From Mycobacterium barrassiae (GTDB taxonomy: Bacteria; Actinomycetota; Actinomycetes; Mycobacteriales; Mycobacteriaceae), in NCBI RefSeq assembly GCF_025822765.1, contig NZ_JACKUK010000027.1:63626-127625 (forward strand): a DNA stretch of 64,000 bases. Reading direction: 5' to 3'. Within the stretch, counting starts at the first letter, position 1; the number at the start of each line of letters is the position of its first letter. Under the pieces are notes generated by a model, which made no database searches, was not told where the DNA came from, and worked only from the letters and a program-made list of their open reading frames with translations. Made by a program: the position numbers and the translations under genes. Shown one piece after another: positions 43,934 through 53,328 of this stretch.

Positions 43934-45172
43934 ATGACGAATAGCAAGCGCGGCCCGCTGTATCTGATCCTGTTCGCCGCGCTTATGGCCGGCGCAGGCA
44001 ACGGCATCTCGATCGTGGCGTTCCCGTGGCTTGTGTTGCAGCGCAGCGGCTCTGCCTTTGAGGCGTCGCTGGTGGCAATGGCCGGGACGCTGCCGCTGCT
44101 GGCCGCGACCCTGATCGCGGGCGCCGCGGTGGATTATCTCGGCCGCAAGCGGGTCTCGATGATCGCCGACGCGTTGTCGGCGGTGTCGGTCGCGACGGTG
44201 CCCGTGCTGACGCTGACCTTCGGGGTCGACGCCGTCAACGTGGGTGTGCTTGCGATCCTGGCGGCCCTCGGTTCCTTCTTCGATCCCGCGGGGATGACCG
44301 CCCGCGAGACGATGCTGCCGGAGGCGGCCAAACGTGCGGGCTGGACCCTGGACCATGCCAACAGCGTCTACGAGGCGATCTTCAACCTGGCCTACATCGT
44401 CGGGCCGGGCATCGGCGGTCTGCTGATCGCCACCCTCGGCGGCGTCAACACCATGTGGGCGACGGCCGCCGCGTTCCTGTTGTCGATCATCGCGATCAGC
44501 GTGCTGAAGCTGGAGGGCACAGGCAGACCCGACAAGGACGCGCTGCCGCACAACGTCTGGGCAGGCATCGTCGAGGGACTGCGATTCGTCTGGCACAACC
44601 GGGTGCTGCGCACGTTGGCCTTCATCGATCTGGCGGCCACCGGCCTGTACATGCCCATGGAGTCGGTCCTTTTCCCGAAGTACTTCACCGATCGAAACGA
44701 GCCCGCGCAACTGGGCTGGGTGCTGATGGCGCTGAGCGTCGGCGGTCTGGTCGGTGCGCTGGGCTACGCCGTGTTGTCGAAGTACATGAGCCGGCGCACG
44801 ACGATGCTGACGGCGGTCCTCACGCTCGGCGTGGCGATGACGGTGATCGCGTACCTTCCGCCGTTGCCGATGATCCTGGTGTTGTGCGCCATCGTCGGGC
44901 TGGTGTACGGGCCGATCGCGCCGATCTACAACTACGTCATGCAGACCCGGGCGCCGCAGCACCTGCGCGGGCGGGTGGTCGGGGTCATGGGATCGCTTGC
45001 CTACGCCGCTGGCCCACTCGGATTGATCGTGGCGGGTCCGCTGGCCGACGCCGCGGGTCTGCACGCGACATTCCTGGCGTTGTCACTGCCGATGCTGCTC
45101 CTCGGCATCGTGGCGGTGTTCCTACCCGCGCTGCGCGACCTCGACCGTCCGCCTGCCGAACCGCCGAGCTGA
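43934..45172 (+). CDS. tap: MFS efflux pump, Tap-like
   Basis: 412 residues with about twelve helices and the MFS motif A variant DYLGRKRVSMIAD between helices 2 and 3. It belongs to the DHA3-type group with a long hydrophobic FFDPAGMTARETMLPE stretch. Position beside udgB matches Rv1258c (Tap), an efflux protein linked to tetracycline and aminoglycoside tolerance. The ATG starting MTNSKRGPLY is preferred. Divergent from udgB. Drug substrates here are inferred from the orthologue. Confidence 0.82.
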   Translation: MTNSKRGPLYLILFAALMAGAGNGISIVAFPWLVLQRSGSAFEASLVAMAGTLPLLAATLIAGAAVDYLGRKRVSMIADALSAVSVATVPVLTLTFGVDAVNVGVLAILAALGSFFDPAGMTARETMLPEAAKRAGWTLDHANSVYEAIFNLAYIVGPGIGGLLIATLGGVNTMWATAAAFLLSIIAISVLKLEGTGRPDKDALPHNVWAGIVEGLRFVWHNRVLRTLAFIDLAATGLYMPMESVLFPKYFTDRNEPAQLGWVLMALSVGGLVGALGYAVLSKYMSRRTTMLTAVLTLGVAMTVIAYLPPLPMILVLCAIVGLVYGPIAPIYNYVMQTRAPQHLRGRVVGVMGSLAYAAGPLGLIVAGPLADAAGLHATFLALSLPMLLLGIVAVFLPALRDLDRPPAEPPS

Positions 45173-45177
45173 TCTGG

Positions 45178-45819
45178 TCAGCGCAGCACCTGCATGCTCG
45201 CCACGACGGCGTCGTTGAATTCGATGGGCCGCTGTTCGTAGATCGCGATGTCCGAATCCGGAAGCAACCAGGCCCGGTGCACCTGCGGTGTCTGCTCATC
45301 CGGGCAGACCGCCCGCCACACACGGTATTCGGCGGTGCGATCGCCCATCTTGAAAAGGCCGGTGCCATCGCCTGTTTGCGCGGTGATGTCCTCGACACGT
45401 TCGGCGGGATAGGGCGGGTCGCCGTGGTGATAGCAGCCCGTCTCGATGGGCGTCTCGAGGTCGTCGATGGTGCCTTCGAAGGCGACGTCGAACCGCAACG
45501 GCAGATCGAGATCGCCGCCGGCCGGATAACCGATCACGCCGCGCGTGGCGGGGAACTCCGAATCCTCGAGGACCGCCCAATGCGGCACCACCGCACGGAG
45601 AACCTCGACGCCACCGGTGAATTCGGGGTTCGGGATGATGACCGTCGTCGGTGGACCGCCGGGATAGTCCAAGTGGCTTGCGCTGGTCGTAGTAGATGAC
45701 GGCGCGGACGAGGGTGTGGCTGCGGGCTCGTCGGGTTCGCTTGCGCATGCCGCGCACAACAAGACGGCCGCCGCGGCGACGCAGTTGACGCATTTGTTGG
45801 TCCGGTGATCGCCAGACAT
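45178..45819 (-). CDS. Putative lipoprotein, unknown function
   Basis: 213 residues. A hydrophobic segment VAAAAVLLCAAC ends in lipobox CAAC (Cys25), then a Ser/Thr/Pro linker and a globular domain with RFDVAFEGTIDDLETPIETGC and a late VWRAVCPDEQ, giving one likely disulfide. No family recognised. Third gene of the minus-strand run regulator-FadD-lipoprotein (44 bases after FadD); converges on tap with five bases between stops. Confidence 0.7.
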   Translation of the reverse strand: MSGDHRTNKCVNCVAAAAVLLCAACASEPDEPAATPSSAPSSTTTSASHLDYPGGPPTTVIIPNPEFTGGVEVLRAVVPHWAVLEDSEFPATRGVIGYPAGGDLDLPLRFDVAFEGTIDDLETPIETGCYHHGDPPYPAERVEDITAQTGDGTGLFKMGDRTAEYRVWRAVCPDEQTPQVHRAWLLPDSDIAIYEQRPIEFNDAVVASMQVLR

Positions 45820-45863
45820 CACCACAACGTTAAGTCGGCGCTCCGCCCGCCGTCCACCGAATT

Positions 45864-47429
45864 TCAGCGGGTGACCGCTGTCTCCTGACCGCCGAAGTCC
45901 TTGCGGAGCGTCGTCTTGAGCACCTTGCCGGTGGCGTTGCGGGGCAGCTCGGAGATGTACTCGACCCGAGTTGGACACTTGAAGTGCGCCAACCGCTCGC
46001 GCGTGTACTCGATGAGCTCGTCGGCGCCCGCCTGCGCACCGTCTTCGAGCACGACCACGGCGATCGGCGTCTCTCCCCACTTGTCGTGCGGCACTCCCAC
46101 GACGGCCACCTCACGCACCGCCTCGTGACGATAGAGCACTTGCTCGACCTCGATCGGATACACGTTCTCACCGCCGGTGATGATCATGTCCTTCTTGCGG
46201 TCCACCAACGTGATGAAACCCTCGGCATCCATGCGCCCCAGATCTCCGGTGTGAAACCAACCCCCACGGAACGCCTCGGCGGTCGCCTCGGGCTTGCCCC
46301 AGTAGCCGACGAACACGTTCGGGCCACGCACGACGACCTCGCCCACGGAGTCGACGGCGACGTCGCGATCGGCTTCGTCCACGATGCGTATCTGTACGTG
46401 GAACAGCGCCCGCCCGATCGTCCCCGACTTCTCCTTGGCATGTGCAGCATCGAGAAGTGTTGCACCGGGCGCGGTCTCGGTGAGCCCGTACCCCTCCTGG
46501 AACGGAACTCCCCTGCCCTGGAAATACTCGAGCACCGGCATCGGACACGGTGCGGCACCGCTGACGGCCAGTTCGAGTGACGATAGGTCGTAGCTGCCGA
46601 AATCGGGCACTCCCATGAGGGCGGCCCACATCGCAGGAACAAGAAACTGCACGGTGACGCGCTCGCGCGCCATTGTCGCGAGCGTCTGGACGGGGTCGAA
46701 CGATGGCAGCAGCGCATTTGTGCCGCCGATGTAGATCAGCGGGAGCGTGTGCACCCCGAGACCGCCCATGTGGAAAAGCGGTGCGACGGTGACGGTCCGG
46801 TCACCCTCGCACAACCCGCGTCCGGCGCTGAGGCCGTTGATGACGTTCCACAGCAGGTTGTCGTGTGTGATCATCGCCCCCTTGGGCCGGCCGGTCGTGC
46901 CCGACGTGTAGGGCAGGCAGCAGAGGTCGGCGCCGTCCACGTCGACGCCGAGGGGGCCGGGCTCGCCACTGGCGAGCACCTGTTCGAAATCCGCTTCACC
47001 CTCTGCGGTTTCACCGCCGACCACCACGCATGAGCGCACTTGCACACCTTCGCCGACCAGCGCAGCGCGAGCCAACTCGCTCAGCTGCGCGGACCATACG
47101 AAGGCGACCGCGCCCGAATCGGCGAGCAGATAGGACACTTCGGGCGCCGAGAGTCGGAAATTGATCGGCACGAACACCGCTCCGAGTTTCGCGGCGGCGA
47201 ACATCGTCTCGAGAAACTCCGCACAGTTGAGCATCAGGACGGCGACGCGGTCACCCTGCTGCACGCCGAGTTCGCGAAACGCCCTGGCAAGCCGGTCGGT
47301 TCGGTCGTCGAACGAGGTAAACGTGACGCGTCGGTCGCCGTCGACCAGCGCCACGGTGTCACCGGAGAGGAACGCGCGCCGCGTCGCCCAGTATCCGATC
47401 CCGCCGGCGCGGCTGTGCGGTTCATCCAT
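45864..47429 (-). CDS. Acyl-CoA synthetase (FadD/AMP-dependent ligase)
   Basis: 521 residues. Adenylation motifs: YTSGTTGRPKGAMITH (P-loop), GYGLTETAPG, WFHTGDLGRMDAEGF, DRKKDMIITGGENVYPIE, and the C-terminal catalytic Lys in ATGKVLKT. Activates a carboxylic acid as acyl-AMP, then CoA thioester. Fatty-acid length unknown. A perfect AGGAGG sits just before the ATG, inside the tail of the upstream regulator gene, 11 bases away, so the two are probably co-transcribed. Confidence 0.9.
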   Translation of the reverse strand: MDEPHSRAGGIGYWATRRAFLSGDTVALVDGDRRVTFTSFDDRTDRLARAFRELGVQQGDRVAVLMLNCAEFLETMFAAAKLGAVFVPINFRLSAPEVSYLLADSGAVAFVWSAQLSELARAALVGEGVQVRSCVVVGGETAEGEADFEQVLASGEPGPLGVDVDGADLCCLPYTSGTTGRPKGAMITHDNLLWNVINGLSAGRGLCEGDRTVTVAPLFHMGGLGVHTLPLIYIGGTNALLPSFDPVQTLATMARERVTVQFLVPAMWAALMGVPDFGSYDLSSLELAVSGAAPCPMPVLEYFQGRGVPFQEGYGLTETAPGATLLDAAHAKEKSGTIGRALFHVQIRIVDEADRDVAVDSVGEVVVRGPNVFVGYWGKPEATAEAFRGGWFHTGDLGRMDAEGFITLVDRKKDMIITGGENVYPIEVEQVLYRHEAVREVAVVGVPHDKWGETPIAVVVLEDGAQAGADELIEYTRERLAHFKCPTRVEYISELPRNATGKVLKTTLRKDFGGQETAVTR

Positions 47430-47440
47430 GTGCCTACCTC

Positions 47441-50059
47441 CTAGCGTGCTGCGGCCGGACCGGCCCGGGCGATTGCGGCCAGTTCCTCACGTGAGCTCGC
47501 GCCGACGCGTTGGCACGCGCGGTACACGTGGCCCTCGACGCTGCGGACGGACATCACCAGCCGGTCGGCAATCTGGCGGTTGGTCAGACCGGCCAGCACC
47601 AGCTCGACGATCTCGCGCTGGCGACCCGTCAGCGGCTGACCCGCCGGACTGCGCAATGCCGGCGTGCACAGCCCACCGCAGGCGTCACTGAGTTCCTTCG
47701 CGACCGCGGCGGCCCACAGTCCGCGCTTGCGCTGCTGAGCCCCGGTGAACGCCACTGCCGCCTGCGCGGCGGCGTCTGCGGCCGCCGCGCGATCCCCGAT
47801 CGTCTGGTACTCATCTGACGCCGCCAGCAGACCTTCGCCGTCGTTGGCCGCCAGCGATTCCGTGTGCCGGGCAACGGCTTTGGCCAGCGGCAGGCGCAAC
47901 TCGTCGGCGAGCTCGCGGGCACGCGAAGCTCCCGATGTGGCACCCCACTGCGCGGCGACTTGCAGACACGCCAGTTCGTGGGTCGGCTGATTGCGTTCGC
48001 GCGCCACCGCCGCGGCCGACTGCACGGTGGTGACCGCCTCACTGATGCACCCGTTCGCGGCCAGTGACCACCCCGTGGCGATGCTCAGCGCGGTCTGCAT
48101 GAACAGATAGTCGGGCGGAACGCCGGCCTGCGCCTCGACGATCGCCTCCTTGGCGGCTGCCGCCTCGCCGAGTTTCGCGTGCGCCTCGGCCAGCGAGAAG
48201 CAAGTGGCAGGACGTAAACCGGTTGTGACACCGTGTCTTTCGGCACCGGCAAGTGCCTCGTGTAGGAGTTTCACCGCGGACCGGATGTCACCGCGCATCA
48301 GCGCGGAGACCCCCATCAGGGAGGCCAGGTTGGCGTAGGCCAGGCTGGGGACCTCATGTGCCGAGTCGGCGAGCCGTTCGACCATCGCCACACATTCGTC
48401 GATCCGACCTGTCAGCCTGCACGCCCTCGCGTAGACGCTGCCGAACCAGAACCGCATGTGCGACGCCTGGAATGACGTGATGGACCGGTCGAGGGCCGCT
48501 TGTGCCACGGCGGTGAGGTCGTCTCCCCGGCCCAGTGCGCCGAGCGCCATTGTCAATGCCACCGAGGCCATCATCGCGTGAAAATCCGACAACACGCCGG
48601 AATCCAGTACCGCTATGGCTTTTTCCGCCGCAGCGTCACACCGGGCGGACGCCGCGTCGACGCACGCCTCTATCACTCTCCGCGCGGCGACATCGGCGGG
48701 TGACTCCTCACCACGAGCCAGTTCCTCGAGCAGGTCCGCGGCGTCACTGCAGCGGCCGAGCATCCAGACCATGTTCGCCGCGCGCAACGTGGCCCACTGG
48801 TGCGCCCCTTCGGCGCCATCGTCACCGATCGCCCGCAGCACCTCCTCCGCCTGCGGACCGCGGCCGAGAAGCAACAGGTTCATCGCGCGCACGCCGAGGG
48901 CGTCGGGCGCGCCCGCCGACGCTGCCGCAGCGGCGAAGCGGTCGGCCAATTCGAGGTCCAGCAGCCTCATCGCGTACTGCGCCGCCGAAAGGCACAGCTG
49001 CGGATCCGCGGGTTGGTCGGACTCCAGCGCGAGCAGGGCCCGGCGCACCGTCGCCTGCGAATCGACGTCCGGATCTCTCGCCAGCCGCTGCGCCAGCCGA
49101 CCACGGATCTTCGACAGGTACATCTCGCCGACGCCCGCCCGGCGGAGTTCGCCGTACAGCGGATGCGCGAGTCGGGCCATCAGTCGACCGCCGGAGCGCT
49201 CGATGGTGATCAGGTGCATCTGCTCGGCGATCTCGAGATCGTCCCGTCCCACCAGATCGCAGAGCACATCGACCGCCAGCGGCTCGCACTGAGACAGGGT
49301 GTCGACGACGAGGGCCACCTCCGGCGTTAGTTCGTGCAGTTGCCTGCCGACCATGTCGCTGATGCTCTGCGACACCGCGACGTCGCCGTCCCACATCCAG
49401 ACGCCGGAAATCCTTCGCATCCGGCCCGCGGCCACCTGGTCGTTGACGAGCTGATGCAGGAACAGCGCATTCCCGCCGGTGAGTTTCCAGAAGCGGCGCG
49501 CGCTGCGGGCGTCGACGGCGCCACCAAGGGCGGCCTCGATCACGACGCCCGTCGCCTCGACCGTCAGCGGCTCCAGGTCGAGGCGCGTGAGCAGGCCGTC
49601 CTTCCAGAGGGCGGTGATCGCGTCGGGCGGTTCTGCACCCGCGCGCAACGTCACCACGAGGCGGGCGCCACGACTGTGCGCGAGCTGATGGACGACGTGG
49701 GCGGACAGTCCGTCGAGCAGGTGGGCGTCGTCGACCCCGATCAGGATCCGGCCCTGACGATGTTGGGCGACAAGGGAATTGATCACGTGCCGCACGTTGG
49801 GCAGGGGATCGCCCTGCGGATCGCTGATCAGCGCGGTGAACGCGCCGAGCGGAAGCGCCCGCGCGGATTCGGTGCCGACGATCCAGTTCGTACGTTCGCC
49901 GGCAGCCTCGGCGCGCGTGAGTACTTCGCGTGCGAGCCGGGTCTTCCCGACGCCCGCGGCCCCCACGATCACGACGCCGCAACCCCTACTTCCGCTGAGC
50001 GCGCGCCGAATTGTCGAGAGCTCACCGTCGCGACCCGCCAGCGGATCCCCGCTGATCAC
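47441..50059 (-). CDS. Large ATP-binding LuxR regulator (LAL family)
   Basis: 872 residues. N-terminal AAA/NACHT-like ATPase with Walker A VGAAGVGKTR (Lys39) and Walker B RILIGVDDAHLL, about 550 residues of helical repeats, then a C-terminal LuxR helix-turn-helix (LTGRQREIVELVLAGLTNRQ, IADRLVMSVRSVEGHVYRAC). LAL proteins (MalT/LuxR-like) couple ligand and ATP binding to transcription activation. It is divergent from the lactate permease and upstream of FadD; its target could be either. GTG start; 130-base divergent region with no clear operator. Confidence 0.88.
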   Translation of the reverse strand: MISGDPLAGRDGELSTIRRALSGSRGCGVVIVGAAGVGKTRLAREVLTRAEAAGERTNWIVGTESARALPLGAFTALISDPQGDPLPNVRHVINSLVAQHRQGRILIGVDDAHLLDGLSAHVVHQLAHSRGARLVVTLRAGAEPPDAITALWKDGLLTRLDLEPLTVEATGVVIEAALGGAVDARSARRFWKLTGGNALFLHQLVNDQVAAGRMRRISGVWMWDGDVAVSQSISDMVGRQLHELTPEVALVVDTLSQCEPLAVDVLCDLVGRDDLEIAEQMHLITIERSGGRLMARLAHPLYGELRRAGVGEMYLSKIRGRLAQRLARDPDVDSQATVRRALLALESDQPADPQLCLSAAQYAMRLLDLELADRFAAAAASAGAPDALGVRAMNLLLLGRGPQAEEVLRAIGDDGAEGAHQWATLRAANMVWMLGRCSDAADLLEELARGEESPADVAARRVIEACVDAASARCDAAAEKAIAVLDSGVLSDFHAMMASVALTMALGALGRGDDLTAVAQAALDRSITSFQASHMRFWFGSVYARACRLTGRIDECVAMVERLADSAHEVPSLAYANLASLMGVSALMRGDIRSAVKLLHEALAGAERHGVTTGLRPATCFSLAEAHAKLGEAAAAKEAIVEAQAGVPPDYLFMQTALSIATGWSLAANGCISEAVTTVQSAAAVARERNQPTHELACLQVAAQWGATSGASRARELADELRLPLAKAVARHTESLAANDGEGLLAASDEYQTIGDRAAAADAAAQAAVAFTGAQQRKRGLWAAAVAKELSDACGGLCTPALRSPAGQPLTGRQREIVELVLAGLTNRQIADRLVMSVRSVEGHVYRACQRVGASSREELAAIARAGPAAAR

Positions 50060-50189
50060 GGCGCGACTATAACCCCGTCTGGCCTGGTAGCGACTGCGAA
50101 TGACGGGGATTGCCGCCGCGGCGTTTCACGTGCGAGGCGTGCGGGGTAACCGGGACTGGATGTGATGCGGACCACAACGAAGGCAGGCC

Positions 50190-51845
50190 ATGTACCAGCA
50201 AGTCCTTGATCCGGTTGCCAACTCGCTCGCGTGGAGTGCCGTGGTCGCGGCGATACCGCTGCTGCTGCTGTTCGTCATGCTGGGCGCGCTGAAGGTGACC
50301 GCGTGGGTGGCGTCGCTGATTTCGCTGGCCGTCAGCATCGTGATCGCCATCGTGGTCTACGGCATGCCGGTCGGACAGACACTGCTCGCAGGCAGCGAGG
50401 GCGCCGCGTTCGGGTTCTTCCCGATTCTGTGGATCGTCATCAACGCGATCTGGGTGTACCAGATGACCGTGGAGACGGGACATTTCGACGTCTTGCGCAG
50501 ATCGTTCAGCCAAGTCAGCGACGACCAGCGGATCCAGGCCATCATCATCGCGTTCTCGTTCGGCGCCTTGATCGAGGCGCTGGCCGGGTTCGGCACACCG
50601 GTCGCGGTGACCTCGGTGATGCTGATGGCGCTCGGCTTCAAGCCGCTGAAGGCCGCCGTCATCGCGCTGGTCGCCAACACGGCGCCCGTCGCGTTCGGCG
50701 CCATGGCCACACCCATCATCACGCTGGGCAAGGTCACGGAGCTGCCCGCCGACACGCTCGGCGCGATGGTGGGGCGGCAGACGCCGATCCTGGCGCTGTT
50801 CGTCCCGCTGGCGTTGGTCGCGATCGTCGACGGCCTGCGCGGCATCCGCGAAACCTGGCCGGCGGCGGTGGTCTGCGGAGTGGTGTTCGCGCTCAGTCAG
50901 TTCGCAACGTCGAACTTCCTGTCGGTGCCGCTGGCCGATGTCGTGGCGTCGCTGCTGTCCGCGGCGGCGGTGGTGGCGCTGGTGCGATTCTGGCGACCGA
51001 GGCACGCGTACACCGAGCAGCCGGCGGCGGTTGCGGGTGGCGCGGCCAACGATGCGCCACCCGATTTCGCGCAGCGGGTCAAGAACGCCGATGCCCGCGC
51101 CGATTCGCGCGCCGACGTCATCCGGGCGTACGCGCCGTACGCGATCATCATCGCGGTTTTCGTCGTGTGTCAGATCTCGGCGGTGAAGAGTTTCCTCGAC
51201 AAGGCCACGGTCGCGTTCAACTGGCCGGGGCTCCACATCGTCGACCCGGACGGTGATCCGTTGTCGCTCACGAAGTTCAGCCTGAACCTGCTCACCACTC
51301 CGGGCACCCAGATGCTCTTCGCGGGCATCCTCACGATGGTGGCGTTGAAACTGTCGGTGCCGCGGGCGCTGAAAGCCTATGGTGCGACACTGCACCAACT
51401 CCGGTGGGCGATCGTGACCGTCATGGCGGTGCTGGCGCTGGCGTTCGTGATGAATGTGTCGGGCCAGACGATCACGCTCGGCACCTGGATGGCGGCCGCG
51501 GGAGGCGCGTTCGCGGTGCTGTCGCCCATCCTCGGCTGGCTCGGTGTCGCGGTCACCGGATCCGACACCTCATCCAACTCGCTGTTCGGCGCGTTGCAGG
51601 TGACCGCCGCCAATCAAGCCGGGCTGTCGGATGTGCTGATGGCGGCGTCGAACAGTTCGGGCGGCGTGCTCGGCAAGATGGTGTCACCGCAGAACCTGGC
51701 GATCGCGGCGGCCGCGGTCGGTCTCGACGGTAAGGAAGGCGACATCTTCCGCCGCGTCGTGCTGTGGAGCCTTGGGTTCCTGCTCCTGATGTGCATCCTC
51801 TCGGGGCTGCAGGCGTCGCCCGTACTGGACTGGATGGTGCCGTGA
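50190..51845 (+). CDS. lldP: L-lactate permease (LldP/LctP family)
   Basis: 551 residues with about 13 helices. Signature stretches: FGALIEALAGFGTPVAVT, NTAPVAFGAMATPIITLG, and GSDTSSNSLFGALQVTAA toward the C-terminus are the conserved core of LctP transporters for lactate and glycolate. The ATG follows AAGGCAGG. Twenty-two bases later comes the FAD dehydrogenase, so uptake and oxidation of lactate or glycolate are probably coupled. Confidence 0.9.
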   Translation: MYQQVLDPVANSLAWSAVVAAIPLLLLFVMLGALKVTAWVASLISLAVSIVIAIVVYGMPVGQTLLAGSEGAAFGFFPILWIVINAIWVYQMTVETGHFDVLRRSFSQVSDDQRIQAIIIAFSFGALIEALAGFGTPVAVTSVMLMALGFKPLKAAVIALVANTAPVAFGAMATPIITLGKVTELPADTLGAMVGRQTPILALFVPLALVAIVDGLRGIRETWPAAVVCGVVFALSQFATSNFLSVPLADVVASLLSAAAVVALVRFWRPRHAYTEQPAAVAGGAANDAPPDFAQRVKNADARADSRADVIRAYAPYAIIIAVFVVCQISAVKSFLDKATVAFNWPGLHIVDPDGDPLSLTKFSLNLLTTPGTQMLFAGILTMVALKLSVPRALKAYGATLHQLRWAIVTVMAVLALAFVMNVSGQTITLGTWMAAAGGAFAVLSPILGWLGVAVTGSDTSSNSLFGALQVTAANQAGLSDVLMAASNSSGGVLGKMVSPQNLAIAAAAVGLDGKEGDIFRRVVLWSLGFLLLMCILSGLQASPVLDWMVP

Positions 51846-51867
51846 TGCGGGCTTGTAGGATCAACCC

Positions 51868-53235
51868 GTGAGCGCGGATGTGCTGGACCGGTTGATCGCC
51901 GAGTTGCCTGAGGGCGCCGTCGTCACCGATCCCGACATCCTGGCGTCCTACCGGCAGGACCGCGCCTTCGATCCGAGTGCGGGCACACCGCTGGCGGTGG
52001 TGCGCCCGCGCTGCACCGCGGACGTACAGGCGACGCTGCGGTGGGCCACCGCCCACAGGATCGCGGTCGTGCCACGCGGCATGGGCACCGGGCTGTCCGG
52101 CGGCGCAACGGCTCTCAACGGCGCGATCGTGCTGACCACCGAGAAGATGCGCGACATCACCGTCGATCCCGTCACCCGCACCGCTGTCACACAGCCCGGT
52201 CTGCTCAACGCCGAGGTCAAGAAGGCCGTCGCGGAGTACGGGCTGTGGTATCCGCCGGATCCGTCGTCGTTCGAGATCTGCAGCATCGGCGGCAACATCG
52301 CCACCAACGCCGGCGGGCTGTGCTGCGTGAAGTACGGGGTCACGACGGACTACGTGCTCGGTGTCGAGGTGGTGCTCGCCGACGGCACCGCGGTCCGGCT
52401 CGGCGGGCCACGGCTCAAAGACGTCGCGGGGCTGTCGCTGACCAAGCTGTTCGTCGGCAGTGAGGGCACGCTCGGCGTCATCACCGAAGTGACACTGCGT
52501 CTGCTGCCACCGCAACAGGTCGCCAGCACGGTCGTCGCTTCCTTCGACTCGGTCGAAGCCGCGGCGCAATCCGTCGTCACGATCACCGGCAAGATGCGGC
52601 CGTCGATGTTGGAGTTCATGGATTCGGTGTCGATCAACGCCGTCGAGGACAAACTGCGGATGGGCCTTGACCGCAGCGCCGCCGCGATGATGGTGGCCGC
52701 GACGGACGATCGTGGCGTCTCGGGTATCGAGGATGCCGAGTTCATGGCCGATGTGTTCACGAAACACGGTGCGAAGGAAGTCTTTTCGACATCCGACCCG
52801 GACGAGGGTGAGTCCTTCGTCGCGGCCCGCAGGTTCTGCATCCCCGCCGTGGAGTTGAAGGGTTCGCTACTGCTGGAGGACGTCGGCGTCCCGCTTCCTG
52901 CGTTGGCCGAGCTGGTCAGCGGGGTGGCGAAGATCGCCGCCAATCACGACCTGTTGATCTCGGTGATCGCGCACGCAGGCGACGGCAATACGCATCCGCT
53001 CATCGTCTACGACCCCGCCGATGCGGCCATGACCGAACGCGCCCATCAGGCGTTCGGCGAGATCATGGATCTGGCGGTCGGACTCGGCGGAACGATCACC
53101 GGCGAGCACGGTGTCGGTCGTTTGAAACGGCCATGGCTCGAGGGGCAGATCGGCCCGGAGGCGATGGAACTCAACCGGCGAATCAAGGCGGCCCTGGACC
53201 CGGACAACATCCTCAACCCCGGCGCCGCGATCTGA
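51868..53235 (+). CDS. FAD-linked 2-hydroxyacid dehydrogenase (GlcD/D-lactate type)
   Basis: 455 residues. PCMH FAD fold: VVPRGMGTGLSGGATALNGA, GGNIATNAGGLCCVKYG, FVGSEGTLGVIT; C-terminal active-site elements HAGDGNTHPLIVYD and GGTITGEHGVGRLK. These mark glycolate oxidase GlcD/D-lactate dehydrogenases. Matches Rv1257c. GTG start. Substrate supported by the permease upstream. No GlcE/GlcF-like partner follows, so it may act alone as D-lactate dehydrogenase. Its stop lies three bases from a copy of element B. Confidence 0.9.
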   Translation: MSADVLDRLIAELPEGAVVTDPDILASYRQDRAFDPSAGTPLAVVRPRCTADVQATLRWATAHRIAVVPRGMGTGLSGGATALNGAIVLTTEKMRDITVDPVTRTAVTQPGLLNAEVKKAVAEYGLWYPPDPSSFEICSIGGNIATNAGGLCCVKYGVTTDYVLGVEVVLADGTAVRLGGPRLKDVAGLSLTKLFVGSEGTLGVITEVTLRLLPPQQVASTVVASFDSVEAAAQSVVTITGKMRPSMLEFMDSVSINAVEDKLRMGLDRSAAAMMVAATDDRGVSGIEDAEFMADVFTKHGAKEVFSTSDPDEGESFVAARRFCIPAVELKGSLLLEDVGVPLPALAELVSGVAKIAANHDLLISVIAHAGDGNTHPLIVYDPADAAMTERAHQAFGEIMDLAVGLGGTITGEHGVGRLKRPWLEGQIGPEAMELNRRIKAALDPDNILNPGAAI

Positions 53236-53237
53236 TG

Positions 53238-53285
53238 TTGTGTGCATTCGGGAGCGCTGAGCGCTCGTTTTCGCACACAAATCGC
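53238..53285. repeat. 48-bp inverted-repeat element B, copy 2
   Basis: Outer arms TTGTGTGC (53238-53245) and GCACACAA (53273-53280); inner perfect arms GAGCGC and GCGCTC around TGA (53252-53266). It aligns without gaps to the copy at 43003-43050. Positioned just after the dehydrogenase stop, a hairpin here could end transcription, though no T-run follows. Confidence 0.75.
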
Positions 53286-53292
53286 AATTCTA

Positions 53293-53328
53293 TTGACAAG
53301 ATCATATGGGCTGTCGTACCAATGAGAC
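53293..53328 (+). promoter_or_regulatory. Candidate promoter of the P450-TetR pair
   Basis: TTGACA at 53293-53298 is a consensus -35; 18 bases later TACCAA could serve as a weak -10, placing the start close to the ATG at 53329 (nearly leaderless). GACA...TGTC (53295 and about 53312) forms a short interrupted palindrome that could be the TetR operator. Low-information call. Confidence 0.35.

Noticed and set aside
50100-50189. TGTG...CACA imperfect palindrome before lldP as an LldR-type operator
   Set aside because: Only four-base arms with an asymmetrical spacer; no GntR regulator nearby.
50067-51398. A 443-codon minus-strand frame opposite lldP
   Set aside because: His/Arg/Asp-rich, no family; the lactate permease signatures are on the plus strand.
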